From positions 62,001 to 126,000 of the forward strand of contig WSYJ01000001.1 of the NCBI GenBank assembly GCA_020186115.1: DNA of 64,000 nucleotides, in the 5' to 3' direction. The notes below the pieces were generated by a model, which was given only the letters and a program-made list of their open reading frames with translations, was not told where the DNA came from and made no database searches. The DNA is from Histomonas meleagridis (taxonomy: Eukaryota > Parabasalia > Tritrichomonadida > Dientamoebidae). Below, piece by piece: positions 10,332 to 20,940 of this stretch; positions within the stretch are counted from its first letter, which is position 1; each line of letters opens with the position of its first letter. The translations under genes were made by a program, and so were the position numbers.

Positions 10332-10988
10332 ATGGAAACTGATGATAAAGCAGAGCCTCCGCGTCGTGGTTCAAGGACTAGACATAGTAATGAAATTAGG
10401 CATTCTAAAGCGAGTATTTGGACACAAGAAGAGGATTTTCGACTTCTCTCGATTATGTCTGATCCTGCAATTTGTGGTAATAAATGGACTGAGATAGCTA
10501 AATTATTCCCGAATAAATTACCAAAGCAAGTATCAGAAAGGTGGAGGAATGTTCTAAATCCAAAGATTCGAAAAGGAACATGGACACCAGAAGAAGATTC
10601 ATTTATAATTCAATGGGTTAAAGAACAAGGAACTAAGAATTGGGAAAAATGCGCAGCACAAATTGGGAATCGGACAGGAAAACAATGTCGTGAGCGATGG
10701 GTAAATCAACTTAGTAATTCAAACAGGAAATGGACATTTGAAGAAGACGAACAGCTTATTAAGCTGATGGAAACTTATGGGAAAAAATGGAAAGTTATTG
10801 CTGGTGAAATAGGTCGAAGTGAGAACCAAGTAAAGAATCGATGGCATTCAACACTAAGAAGAAGAATAGAGAGAACTCCGAATGTACATGAACCATTGAT
10901 GGAATCTCCAAAAGGAAAAAAGAAACAGAGTTTGAATCCAAATGAAATTGTTGATGTGAAAAACTTAATGAATAATCATTCAAAGTGA
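10332..10988 (+). CDS. Three-repeat Myb DNA-binding protein
   Basis: 218 residues from METDDKAEPP. Three consecutive Myb repeats fill residues 25-180: WTQEEDFRLLSIM...KWTEIAKLF...SERWRNVL, then WTPEEDSFII...NWEKCAAQIG...RERWVNQL, then WTFEEDEQLI...KWKVIAGEIG...KNRWHSTL. Each keeps its three regularly spaced tryptophans. The order R1R2R3 is that of animal c-Myb, and trichomonads encode many Myb proteins, some of which act at promoters. The tail is short and basic (PKGKKKQ). The ATG at 10332 is the first in frame. Target genes cannot be told from sequence. Confidence 0.93.
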   Translation: METDDKAEPPRRGSRTRHSNEIRHSKASIWTQEEDFRLLSIMSDPAICGNKWTEIAKLFPNKLPKQVSERWRNVLNPKIRKGTWTPEEDSFIIQWVKEQGTKNWEKCAAQIGNRTGKQCRERWVNQLSNSNRKWTFEEDEQLIKLMETYGKKWKVIAGEIGRSENQVKNRWHSTLRRRIERTPNVHEPLMESPKGKKKQSLNPNEIVDVKNLMNNHSK

Positions 10989-10995
10989 GAACGCT

Positions 10996-11840
10996 TCAAC
11001 AATAGTTTGAAATGCATTTTACTGAAGCATTTAAAATTGTCTTTGGATTTCTTTTGTTTTCGAAAAAATATTTTACAAAATATGTATTTCCATGTTTTGC
11101 AAATTCGCACATGAAAAAATCATCAATTTTCTTTTTATTTGATGATAAAATAGAGAAAAGTTCGAAATTATTGTTTTGGATACACATCATTTTGTACAGC
11201 TCTTCATTTTTCTTAAATATTTTTTTCTTGTTTTCATAATAATAATTAAAAACATCATACTTATGAAATTCAATTGCTGTTTCAAATTCATTTTGAAATA
11301 ATAAATGATTTTGTTCACATAAATGAATTATCTCTAAGTTTCCACCTGCAATTGCATATTTACCTGTGGTTATTACATTTGCACCATTCATAAGTAAATA
11401 TTTAAAACATTTAATTGATCCAAAGAATGCTGCATAATCAATTAATCTAACATAATGGTTAATAAATGAAAATCGTTCATAAAGTGATGGTTCAATTGTT
11501 TGGTTAAAATCAAAATTATTTTGTGATGATATTTCTTGAAGTTTTTCGATTTCATCATTTCGAATAATTTTAGCAATTTCATTTGGATTAACTCCTTCTT
11601 TAATTAATTGCTTATGAAGTTCCCAATCATTCTTTGATAACTCGCTGTAATTATCATATTTGGTTGTAGGAACTGTTGAGTCGATTTGTTTCTTCTTCTG
11701 TCTTCATGTATTGCATAATAAGTTGTGTTCTTTGATTGTTTTTGGTACAATATATAATATATTAATGTTTAACCAATTCTTCGATAATGTAATATGATTC
11801 TTGTGCCTCTTTTTCAAGTATTAACTGAAAAAATACTTTG
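10996..11840 (-). pseudogene. Truncated, frameshifted DUF3447 copy
   Basis: A third copy of the 3010-4233 gene. The span 10996-11640 is nearly identical to about 3100-3730 and includes the DUF3447 core and the stretch KYAIAGGNLEIIHLCEQNH. Its 3' end is cut at about 11010, where the frame ends ASVKCISNYC. Beyond 11640 the sequence diverges. Family-like pieces (AQESYYIIEELVKH) follow in other frames with stops to about 11840. It lies between the Myb gene and a BspA relic. Confidence 0.7.
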
Positions 11841-12085
11841 AATATTTTTCTCGATCAAACGAATATATAAAACTTTTTAATGTTCTACAAGATATAATTA
11901 TGTTAATATTTTTACAAGTTCTACTTCTATCCTACACAGAAACATTGATTATAAAGCTCATAATTTAAAGTTAAGCAAAACTTTTTTGTTCTATTTTAGT
12001 ATTTTTTTTTGATCTATTCATTTTATTATTTCATTACCGACATGTAATTCATTATTTAATAGCAACTCAAAATATAGCATTAAAT
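11841..12085. other. AT-rich spacer
   Basis: About 245 bases of very AT-rich sequence with short homopolymers between the DUF3447 and BspA relics. No feature is seen. Confidence 0.4.
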
Positions 12086-12608
12086 TTGTTTTTATATTAT
12101 TTTTTTCATATTCCTTTGAAGGGTATGATGAGTGAACATCAACACTCACTATTTCCGGTTATGATTATAATAATAAAGATCAATATAGTAACGCTCGACA
12201 TCTTATTATTAGTGGCATTACATAAATTCCTGACTCTACATATACATATTCCCAAAGTAATACATTTTCACTATCAAATACATTTACAAATTCGAATCTT
12301 TTACAAGTTTGAACTCACTGCTTCATTTCCATTAAATGTTACATTTTCATACATGTATTTTATCTCACATTTTCTCCATCACCGAAACCATCACTTTAAG
12401 TTTAGTAATAGCAATCCTTACTTTTGTAATTATTCGGAATCGTAAGAAATATAAAATAAGTTCAAGTGAAGATCAACTTAGAGAAGTAATAGATCAAGAA
12501 GACGACGATTTTTACCATAAGCATATGACAAGTGATGCATTTTCAAACATTGATACGGGCCCATTTGCAAAAGATTTTCTGGAAGATGAATACTTCCTGA
12601 AGTTGTAA
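12086..12608 (+). pseudogene. Remnant of a BspA-like surface protein (3' end only)
   Basis: The end of this stretch encodes a membrane anchor and cytoplasmic tail in one frame: TITLSLVIAILTFVIIRNRK, then an acidic tail with DAFSNIDTGPFAKDFLEDEY. This resembles the tail of the BspA-like gene at 39059-42207 (SNIESDPFASDFKED). Upstream, Ser/Thr/Tyr-rich stalk pieces (YSQSNTFSLSNTFT-type) are present but spread over frames with stops, and no leucine-rich repeats remain. It is a truncated, decayed copy. Confidence 0.6.
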
Positions 12609-12860
12609 TTATTTATCATGTTGAAATATCATAATAAACATGTATGAAATTATTTTATTTATTCAATTTCCTTTTTGGAAGTGCATTTTAAAATGAGAAT
12701 AATTAAAATTATGTTTTTTTATAAATAATAATAAGATGATGAAATTAAAAGTGTATTTCAGTTTTTGAATATAGATACGATGATTTTTTATTCATTTAAT
12801 TCTATCGTAATTTGGATTGGGGTGTCCCAAGAGTGAAATGTGACATGACCTTTGCAAAAG

Positions 12861-13922
12861 ATGAAATTCAAATTCTCTGATTTAGACGTTTTCCCCAAAG
12901 TTAGACAAGACTACATACGCCAGACAACAATAGGAGGATTTGTTACAGTCACCTCTATTTGCATCATGTTTTATTTATTTTTACATCAAACAATTTCTTT
13001 TTTTGGTACTCCATTGACACAAAGACTTCGTGTTGATGAAACACCTTTACCTAAAACAGATGAAGGAATTCTTGATTATGATAACCAAACTAAACTTAAA
13101 ATTAATTTTTATATAAAATTGCATTCATTTCCATGTGCTTTTATTGATATAGGTGTACTTGATGACAACAAAGAAGAACAAGAATTTAAATTCATAAAAT
13201 TTAAGCTAAGGTCATATTCCAAAGAAGGACGAAGACTCAAAAGATATTTCAACAATACGCAAACCACAGAATGCGGAAATTGTTATGGTGCAAGTAGCGG
13301 TTGCTGCAACACATGTAAATCTGTGAAAAAAGCCTTTAAATCTAAGAATAGGTTACCTCCACCAATCTATACAATTGATCAATGTAAAGAAGAAGTCAAA
13401 GACATAAGTCTTGATGAAAAATGCGATATAATTGGGAACATACAAGTTCTTCCAGTCCCAGGTATCCTTTATATTGCCCCCGGAGACTCATACTCCGAGA
13501 AATCACATCACACCGCTGATTACGCAGCATTGAATTTAACGGTCGACGACTTCAACTTCACGAATACGATCAGATCGTTCTCATTTGGGCCTCAAGAAAG
13601 AGGTCCTATGGATGGGCTAGAAACTGTACAGACACAAAAGGGAAGACTTAAGTCATTGTTCTTTGTAAGAGCAGCAAGAGAATCGAAAGATGGAAATGAT
13701 CATTATCGATTAAGTATATCAAAATTTGAAAGATACAGAGAAGGAACAAGTGGAAAATTCCCTGGGATTTTCATATATTATGACGTATCACCAGTGATTG
13801 CAGAATACAAAAGAGATGTTTCGGTTTTACACTTTCTCGTAGATTTGATGGCAATTTTGGGCGGCGTCTTCTCTATTGCTTCTTTTGTGGAAAGAATATT
13901 AATGAAATTGAAAAGTGATTAA
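12861..13922 (+). CDS. ERGIC3: ERGIC3/Erv46-type ER-Golgi vesicle protein
   Basis: 353 residues starting MKFKFSDLDVFPKVRQDY. The N-terminal ERGIC domain is followed by a membrane segment at about residues 23-46. A large luminal region carries the family cysteine cluster (CGNCYGASSGCCNTCKSV) and further conserved blocks such as GNIQVLPVPG. A second membrane segment lies close to the C-terminus (FLVDLMAILGGVFSIASFVE). This is the Erv46/ERGIC3 layout; with Erv41 it cycles between ER and Golgi in COPII/COPI vesicles and retrieves escaped ER proteins. The luminal GFxx/CxxC pattern makes the assignment secure. A GGGGTGTCCC element lies at 12819-12828. Confidence 0.93.
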   Translation: MKFKFSDLDVFPKVRQDYIRQTTIGGFVTVTSICIMFYLFLHQTISFFGTPLTQRLRVDETPLPKTDEGILDYDNQTKLKINFYIKLHSFPCAFIDIGVLDDNKEEQEFKFIKFKLRSYSKEGRRLKRYFNNTQTTECGNCYGASSGCCNTCKSVKKAFKSKNRLPPPIYTIDQCKEEVKDISLDEKCDIIGNIQVLPVPGILYIAPGDSYSEKSHHTADYAALNLTVDDFNFTNTIRSFSFGPQERGPMDGLETVQTQKGRLKSLFFVRAARESKDGNDHYRLSISKFERYREGTSGKFPGIFIYYDVSPVIAEYKRDVSVLHFLVDLMAILGGVFSIASFVERILMKLKSD

Positions 13923-14449
13923 GGTGTATGCATAAAATATAAAATATTTTTAATGTAATTTTATGGAGTTCTCAATCGTTCTTTGAAAGTTCACTAAAAT
14001 AATTAATATTGTGAAATCTTCGATACTTCAAAAACATTTTCAATAAAATAATTTACTTTCAATCTATATTAATATTCTTGGAGAAATGAAATTAAAATTG
14101 TTATCATAATGAATTAAAAAAGTTGGTGATGTGATTTTATCTTCCCTATAAATTAATATACAGACATGTGTCTCGTTATACAATAAATGCTAAATAGTAT
14201 ATACAACAGAATGTAGATTATAATATTTTTTAATGATAGAAAAAATATTGAAAATTTATATTATCTCGATTAATATTTCTTATCTCCTTAGTAAATTTAT
14301 ACATTTAACTTGCAATCATCAAATATCTCTCAAACGTTTAAAACAATGTTCGATAATCATTGTTGTAATAATTTTGGTAAGAAGTTTAAATTGGACTTTG
14401 CATTTTACATAGTTTACGTTTAGAATTAAAAGTGACAAAAATAAAGACT
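13923..14449. other. Intergenic region with a DUF3447 scrap
   Basis: About 525 AT-rich bases. At 13964-14005 a roughly 40-base piece matches the DUF3447 segment coding ELSKNDWEL on the minus strand, with a stop replacing Trp, so it is a small relic. The rest shows nothing; the promoter of the kinase gene must lie in the last 100 bases. Confidence 0.45.
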
Positions 14450-17400
14450 ATGACGCGGAGAATCCCCCATGAAATTATGGACAATTTAATTAAACTTGGG
14501 AACGAAATCATAGCCCTAACGAAAAAAGCATACATTTTTAGGTCAATTTGTGCTTATAATGCTCAACATGTTTATTCATATATTTCAGCCTTAAAACAAG
14601 CAAAATTTAATGCACAAGACAACAAACAAATACAAGCACTTAATGAAGTTCGTGCTTTGTTTACACATTTAATAACTGTATTACCTCTCTTAGGAGAAGA
14701 TAAATGGATTCAACCAGCATTAAACTGGCCTACTCAATATCTTCAAAACTACATCAAGAAGTTCCGCGAACGTATGATTGAATTAGCACCTGTGATTGGT
14801 CTACCAACAGATGTTATTTCTTTTGATACAGACCAAGATAAAGTTAACCTTATAGCTGATTATACCGCTCTCAAGAAAGACATGCAAGGGCTTATAACCA
14901 AGATTGATTTTAGTGATGTTGTTGGTGTTCAACAACAAATCGAAACCAAATTATCCGAAATCAAATCCATTCTACCACATGAATCAAGGCGAAACAACAC
15001 ACGCCGCCCTTCAGCCGATGCTTTTCCCCTTGTTCAAATGCAGAAGAAAGTTAGTGAATTGTTAAGTCAATTCAAATCAATCAACATTGAAAACAGTGAT
15101 ATATCTCTTGGCCGCCAAATTGGCAGTGGAGGTTTTGGCACAGTTTACAAAGCTACACGATTATCCACATCCGAAATAGTAGCAGTAAAAGAGCTTCGAA
15201 GTGATCGGCTCACAATGAGTTCATGGGCTTCTCTTTATGCCGAAGTTGAAAACATGGCTTCTATTTCACACCCATTCGTCTTAGAACTTGTAGGCGCACA
15301 CATCACTGAGCCGTATCGCATCATAACCCGTTACTGCCCAGGGAAGTCACTTTTCGACCGTTTACACAGATGCAGTCACACAAACAAACTTTCTCCAACC
15401 AAACTTACAACTATTGCTTATCAAGTAGCAGTTGGTATGGAACATCTTCATGCAAATCATATTGTCCATCGAGACTTAAAAACACAAAATATTTTAGTTA
15501 GATGAATATGATGATGGATGTGTTGCTGACTTTGGTTTGAGTGGAATGATGAAAGATAACCAAGAATTATGTGGTGGGTTAGGAACACCACATTACACTG
15601 CTCCAGAAGTGTTTCTTAAGGGTACATATGGCCCAAAGATTGATGTGTTTTCTTATGCTTGTGTACTTTGGGAGCTTTTAATGAAGAAAGTTCCTTATTA
15701 TGATATGTCACAGAATGAAATATATGAACATGTTGTAACAAGAGGATGGAGACTTCCTATTCCAAATGAAACTCCTGAAGGATTGAAAAAAATTATTACC
15801 AAATGTTGGAGCAAGAACCCGAATGATAGACCTGACTTCAAAGAGATTGTCAAAAGGTTCGAAAATGGAGAAATTTATTTCCCTGGAAGTGATAAGATTG
15901 ATTTCCTTAAGATAAAGTCTACACGTAGATGTCCGCCAATTGACTTTGATTTTGCTACAGCTACAATGAAGAATCCAAAAGCACCTAATTTTTCGTCTGT
16001 AATATATTTCATATGTTCAAAGATTGATAGAAAAATGAAACACAAATTAAAACAAGAAAAACTGTTGGATCAACTTGTACATGCAACAGAAAACATGGAT
16101 GCTGTTTTACTACTTGCAAGCACTTTGTTGGGTCCAAAGGATTATCACGAATTCTTAGAAAACGGCGGTTTTGAAATGTTCAGAGTTTGCGTTTCTGAGA
16201 ACAAAGGGCAATCTTTACCCTCATCATTGAAATTTGCGATAAAAGTGCCTATCGGCGAACTAAACAGGTTCCAAGAGTTTATTCCAAAAATTATTAGTTA
16301 TTTGGATGGAGGATCGGAATTAGTGAATTCTCTGGCACTTAGATTCTTCAATCGCTTCTCAAGTGATGTATTAATTCCTTATAAGAAGGAAATTGCCGGA
16401 GCACTTTTAGATGCAGCTGAAAGTGTAAGTGATCAAGATACGTTCGATGCAATTGTATCTCTTCTTCCAATTTGTAGCGATTGTTTAACTCCTATACAAA
16501 TCAGATCATTCCATTATTTACTCGGTTGCGATTTCATAGTTCCACCATTTTTCGTTATTTCTCTTATGCAAACAAATGATAAGAAAAGCCATGCTTCATT
16601 AATTCTAGCGATATTAAAAGCCACTGCAAAATCTGATGTCACAAGTGTATTTCTTGACTTTTTACAAAAACTTTACAAGGAAGAAAGGGAAGTTTTTGAA
16701 GAAGTCTCTGAGATTGATGGCTTTCTTAAAACAGTATATGATATCATGGAACAAGGATCCCTTCAAGCGCCTCTCTTTTTATTGTATTGTGTTGCTCCAT
16801 TTGATGAAGCAGCAATTGATCTATCTAAGGACAAGCTCCTTCTGAAGCTCATCCAAATGAAGGAATACCCTTTACAACGCCTTCAAATATTGACAGCTTT
16901 ATGCATGCATGAATCGTTCTGTGCGACGACCGTTTACATGGATGGGATCATCAACTTCATGGTTAAGTCTCTTTCCGATAAAAAACTTGTAAATGATGCT
17001 GCCAGACTAATTGGCTCTTTATCATCACATGAGAAAGGGTGTCAAATCCTTACAAATAATGGTGTACTTGAAGTATTTACACAATTATATTTATCATCTT
17101 CAAGTGGTGACACAGCAACATCACAATTAATTCTAAGGAATGTTGCACGAAATAGATGTGAAATACCACAGGGATCACTTATAGTTTCATGTTTGATGCA
17201 AGATATGATATACGATGTAACACGAAGAGCGCAAATTTTGGATACATTAATTCCAATTGTTGAAGAAATGCCTTCAAGTATTCAAGAACATGATTTACAA
17301 TTAATTGTTTTGCAACAATTAACAATGGATGACCCATTGCTAGTTCAATTGGCATTAAAGCTAATTGCAGCTTGCGAACCTTCGTCACTTCGGAACATTT

Positions 17401-17645
17401 ACCAACAGATATTGGGGGCCGTTTACGATTTACTCAAAAAGAAGGAAATGGGGTACCCCGAAATTGTCGAGGGGTGCCTCGAGGTGCTCATAACTTTGGC
17501 TAAAGGTTTTGATATAAAGGAGTTCGTGAAACAAACAAACTTACAGGCATACGTACAGAAGGTAATCGAACTTTTGCCACAAGCCGGATTAGAATCTCAT
17601 ACTGTATCATTGAATTATTTGTTATCAACATTAATTGGAAAATAA
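14450..17645 (+). CDS. TKL-type protein kinase with helical-repeat tail, one-base frameshift
   Basis: The first ATG is at 14450 (MTRRIPHEIMDN). An N-terminal helical region of about 200 residues leads to a kinase domain with GSGGFGTVYKA (glycine loop), VAVKELRS (catalytic Lys), IVHRDLKTQN (catalytic loop), VADFGLSG (Mg-binding loop) and TAPEVFLKG (APE). The rest, about 600 residues, looks like ARM/HEAT-type helical repeats. This is the standard build of the large TKL kinase family in trichomonads. The frame breaks inside the catalytic region. After NILV there is one extra base (15494-15500); the first frame then ends AGA-TGA at 15505, and the kinase continues in the next frame as DEYDDGCVADFG. 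This is an assembly error, a pseudogene or +1 frameshifting. Confidence 0.85.
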
Positions 17646-17786
17646 TAAACGATGAGTTAAACTATAAATATTAGCAGAAATTGTTTTAAAAATTTTTAAT
17701 TCGTCACAAATTCGGCTATTGCATTGATGGCATTTATTAAAATTCTGTTCATTTTAATCGTTTCTTCAAACGTTCGTCTTTGGTTC

Positions 17787-19973
17787 ATGACATGTGATTT
17801 GAAAAAGCCAAGTAAATCAATCGAAAGTTTAATGCAACCTGGGGAAAAACAAACATATCTTCCCCAAGAACTAATAAGACTTTTTAAAATGTGTGAGCCC
17901 CCTTCGGGCTTTGGTCCTGATTTTATTGTGTTTAACTCTGAATGTAGAGCACCTCTTGATCTTACTAAGTTCAAACCAATAACTCTACCTGAAAAACATA
18001 CAGAAAATGCACAAAGGAAACCAGGCTTATCTCTTTCAAAAAGGAGACCCAATAAAAATCAAAATGAAAATCCAAATGAAGTAGAAAATAAACAAACAGA
18101 AGTTCAAGAATTTAAACCTGAAATTATTGAAAGTGTTGATGTTGTTAAACAAAAAGAAACTTTTAAAGAAAAGCCATCTAAACCAATCGCATTCCAACCT
18201 AAAAAGCAAAGTGAACCACCGGTTTCCTGGAGCGAAGTCGATTTGTCTTTAGGATCAACACCAAACAAACAAGTTAACAATAAAATTGAAAATCCCGATA
18301 AACATAAACCAAATGAAAAACAAGAACCAAAACAAGTATTGCACAACACTAGCTCTCACACCAATCCTCCATCTGAGTTTAAACCTAAAAAAGTAATCAA
18401 CCATTATGAAGGTGCTGATATTTCGATTGAAGAACCAAAACCATCTCTTCCTCCTCCAAAAACATCATTTGCACAACTTGTCCAACAAGAAGCCTCTTCT
18501 TCTAAGCAAAACAAAGTTTCCTCACCAAACGAAAAACAACCGTCAAAACCAGCGTCAAAACCGTCGGTGAAGTCATCGTTCAACCCATCAAAGTCAACGA
18601 CCGTTTACGAAGGTGCTGATGTAAGCGAAACTGAACCAAAGAAGAAGTCTGGAAAGCAAAAGAAATGGATTTCCTTTGAGCAAATTGCTGCAATGGAAGC
18701 ATCTCAATCCAAGCCATCCCAAACACCAGAAGACAATACACCTGTTCCACAAAAACTTAAAAAATCAGCATTTAACCCAAAGAAAGCTCAAACTTATTAC
18801 ATTGGCCCTGCTGTTGAAAGGTCATTTGAACATCAATCTAATTTTGATGATCAATATTCTGAAGAGGAAGAAGAAACACCCAAGCCTCAAGCTCCTTCCA
18901 ACCAACCTCCTAAACCCAGCTTAATTGACAAGCTTATTCGCGAGGAAGAAGAAGCCAAAGCACGTGAATCTTCTGCAAATCCTCCACAACCCGAAGCATC
19001 CGCTCCAGTTAAGCATATACCACGTTTCCAGCCATCTAAAGCCAAGTATGCCTATGAGGGAGCTTCGCTTGACTCGCCTAAAAAAACAGATACTCCATCT
19101 CCATACACATCAGCTCTCAAAGAAGAAGAGAAGAAGTCTCGTGAAAAGAAGCCACAACAGAATGCACCCACCAAAAAGGCTGGAAAATCATTCAGTGATC
19201 TCATTGCAAGTGAACAAGCATCTTCCAAATCACATATGGAAACGCCAGCTAAGCCAGCGACCACCCAAAATAAGAGTACCATGGCCTCATTTAACCCATC
19301 TAAGAGCAGTAATAAGCCATCTTTTGCCGAGATGATGAATGCAGAATTAGAAGCAACGAAATCAAAAGCTTCACCATCACACATCCAGTCACCACAAATA
19401 TCATACGGAGCGAAGTCTACGTCATCATCAAAGCGTACATTCTCTGATTTAATGAACGAGGAATCGCAAAAGGAAGCAACTGCCGCATCAAGCACGACCG
19501 TTAACAAGAAAAGCTTTAGTCAAATGCTTGCTGATGAGCAGAAGTATTCTAAAGCGAGCCCAGAGCAACAAATGTATGTTGTCTATGATGACAACTTACC
19601 TGTAGCAAAGAAACAAAAGAAAAAGAAGCCACAGCAAAAAGTGAACGATGAGTCACTTTTCTGGGGAACCGTTAACGAGAATAAGAAAACGGTCGTTGAT
19701 GATGAAGTTGAGTATCCTTCATTCAAGAGCACACAAAGAAAGGGAAAGAACAAAGGTGGAAAGAAGAAGATGAACACAGCTGAAGAGAAAGTTCAATGGC
19801 TTGCTCAGATTTTAACCGATGAAATAGGTGAAGACGATTGGGTAGAATTCGCACAGGCATTAATTTCAAAGCCTAAAAATGAAATGGTAAGGCAATTGAC
19901 TTTGGTGACTTTCGAGCAGCACCAAGCAAATGAAATAGCAAATGCGTTCTTCAATCGTTTTAGATATGCATAA
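17787..19973 (+). CDS. Low-complexity protein with eIF4E-binding-type motif and repeated short motifs
   Basis: 728 residues from MTCDLKKPSKS. Near the N-terminus TYLPQELIRLF fits the eIF4E-binding pattern YxxxxL-phi, as in 4E-T and related translational repressors. The body is Lys/Pro/Ser/Gln-rich and disordered, with two short motifs repeated. One is F-x-P-[SK]-K-x(3-4)-Y-[EI]-G-[AP] (about four copies, e.g. FNPSKSTTVYEGADV). The other is [ST]F-[SA]-[DEQ]-[LM]-[IMA]-x-x-E (at least six, e.g. SFSDLIASEQAS). The last 65 residues form a predicted helical domain (EEKVQWLAQILTDEIGEDDW). An in-frame ATG at 17727 would add a hydrophobic leader; I think this less likely for a protein of this type. 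No homologue is recognised, and a translation-control role is inference. Confidence 0.6.
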   Translation: MTCDLKKPSKSIESLMQPGEKQTYLPQELIRLFKMCEPPSGFGPDFIVFNSECRAPLDLTKFKPITLPEKHTENAQRKPGLSLSKRRPNKNQNENPNEVENKQTEVQEFKPEIIESVDVVKQKETFKEKPSKPIAFQPKKQSEPPVSWSEVDLSLGSTPNKQVNNKIENPDKHKPNEKQEPKQVLHNTSSHTNPPSEFKPKKVINHYEGADISIEEPKPSLPPPKTSFAQLVQQEASSSKQNKVSSPNEKQPSKPASKPSVKSSFNPSKSTTVYEGADVSETEPKKKSGKQKKWISFEQIAAMEASQSKPSQTPEDNTPVPQKLKKSAFNPKKAQTYYIGPAVERSFEHQSNFDDQYSEEEEETPKPQAPSNQPPKPSLIDKLIREEEEAKARESSANPPQPEASAPVKHIPRFQPSKAKYAYEGASLDSPKKTDTPSPYTSALKEEEKKSREKKPQQNAPTKKAGKSFSDLIASEQASSKSHMETPAKPATTQNKSTMASFNPSKSSNKPSFAEMMNAELEATKSKASPSHIQSPQISYGAKSTSSSKRTFSDLMNEESQKEATAASSTTVNKKSFSQMLADEQKYSKASPEQQMYVVYDDNLPVAKKQKKKKPQQKVNDESLFWGTVNENKKTVVDDEVEYPSFKSTQRKGKNKGGKKKMNTAEEKVQWLAQILTDEIGEDDWVEFAQALISKPKNEMVRQLTLVTFEQHQANEIANAFFNRFRYA

Positions 19974-20026
19974 ACCATTGAATTTATAGTGATCGTTAAA
20001 AGTCACTTTTGTTTGATATGAAAATT

Positions 20027-20093
20027 GGGGTGCCCGAATTAACTGTGAGCAAAAGTGTCAAATTTGGCGGCGGGCAAATTTTTTGGCGGGAAG
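20027..20093 (+). promoter_or_regulatory. Mcm10-like gene promoter with two E2F-like sites
   Basis: Upstream of the ATG at 20122 there is GGGGTGCCCG (20027-20036), TTTGGCGGC (20063-20071) and TTTTTTGGCGGGAA (20079-20092). The last fits the metazoan/plant E2F consensus TTTSGCGGGAA. It is 30 bases before the start of a replication gene, and the window itself encodes an E2F-type protein. The function is inferred from motif and position. Confidence 0.55.
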
Positions 20094-20121
20094 ATGTTAA
20101 CATCAAAAAATAATAATAATA

Positions 20122-20940
20122 ATGACTTCGTTCATAGAAGCAATTGCCCAGAATGCAAAGGATGTTCAAAAAGCACGCTCAATAGGGAAAAATCCATTTA
20201 AATGTTTAGTGAGATCACAAGGAGGATATAAGGAAATAATGAACTTTAAATGTGATACTTCTTATACATCTACAAAAGAATTAAAGCATTTGTGCAAATA
20301 TGTTCCATATATCAAGCTCGTAGATCTATCACAAAAATATTCAAGAAGAGCTCATTTTACAATTGCTTGTATTTGCGAAGTTAGAGGATTTACATTTTTA
20401 ATTTCAGACCTGAAACATGTAAAAAGGATTATGATTGCAAAAAATTTAAAAAAGCAATACCGCAATCATGACATAATTGCTATCGCTAATTCAGACATTG
20501 ACAAAGTAATAAGTATAAATGACGATGACCAGATCATTAAAATCGGTCATTGTGACTTTGTAGAAAAATGTCGAAAATTTAGTGATGATGATAGATGCTG
20601 TGGATATGTTGATAAAAGAAATGGTCCAACATGCAACTTCCACTGCATTCAAATGGTAAAAAATTCTGGTAGTAGAATGCTATTACGACAAATTCCAACT
20701 CCTATTCAATGGGATAATTTAAATTCATCATTAATGAGAGATGAACAAATTTTCAACATGCCACCAATGGAGAAAATGTCATCAAGCGTAGTAGACAATT
20801 ATATTGAAGCACATCCTAATGGAAGATCAGCAAAATTTGCAAAAGAAATCGAACGCCAAAAGAAGGAATTAGAAATGAGAAACAACAATAGTCCAAGGAT
20901 AGGAGCTGGTTTTGAAAATGGTGGAATAATATTATTGTAA
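20122..20940 (+). CDS. MCM10: Mcm10-like replication factor (OB fold and zinc finger)
   Basis: 272 residues. Residues 60-145 look like the OB-fold of Mcm10 (HFTIACICEVRGFTFLISDL...DIIAIANSDI). They are followed directly by the conserved link and zinc finger: QIIKIGHCDFVEKCRKFSDD, then RCCGYVDKRNGPTCNFHCIQ. This matches the Mcm10 pattern KIG...DFGxCK...DGxxC...CxYH. Mcm10 activates the CMG helicase and recruits polymerase alpha at origins. The long N- and C-terminal extensions of animal Mcm10 are missing, so only the conserved core is present. The C-terminal helix is short and basic. E2F-like sites lie just upstream. Confidence 0.72.
   Translation: MTSFIEAIAQNAKDVQKARSIGKNPFKCLVRSQGGYKEIMNFKCDTSYTSTKELKHLCKYVPYIKLVDLSQKYSRRAHFTIACICEVRGFTFLISDLKHVKRIMIAKNLKKQYRNHDIIAIANSDIDKVISINDDDQIIKIGHCDFVEKCRKFSDDDRCCGYVDKRNGPTCNFHCIQMVKNSGSRMLLRQIPTPIQWDNLNSSLMRDEQIFNMPPMEKMSSSVVDNYIEAHPNGRSAKFAKEIERQKKELEMRNNNSPRIGAGFENGGIILL

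Noticed and set aside
13010..13920. Possible tandem or paralogous ERGIC gene
   Set aside because: Only one complete ERGIC3-type gene is present; no second copy was found in the window.
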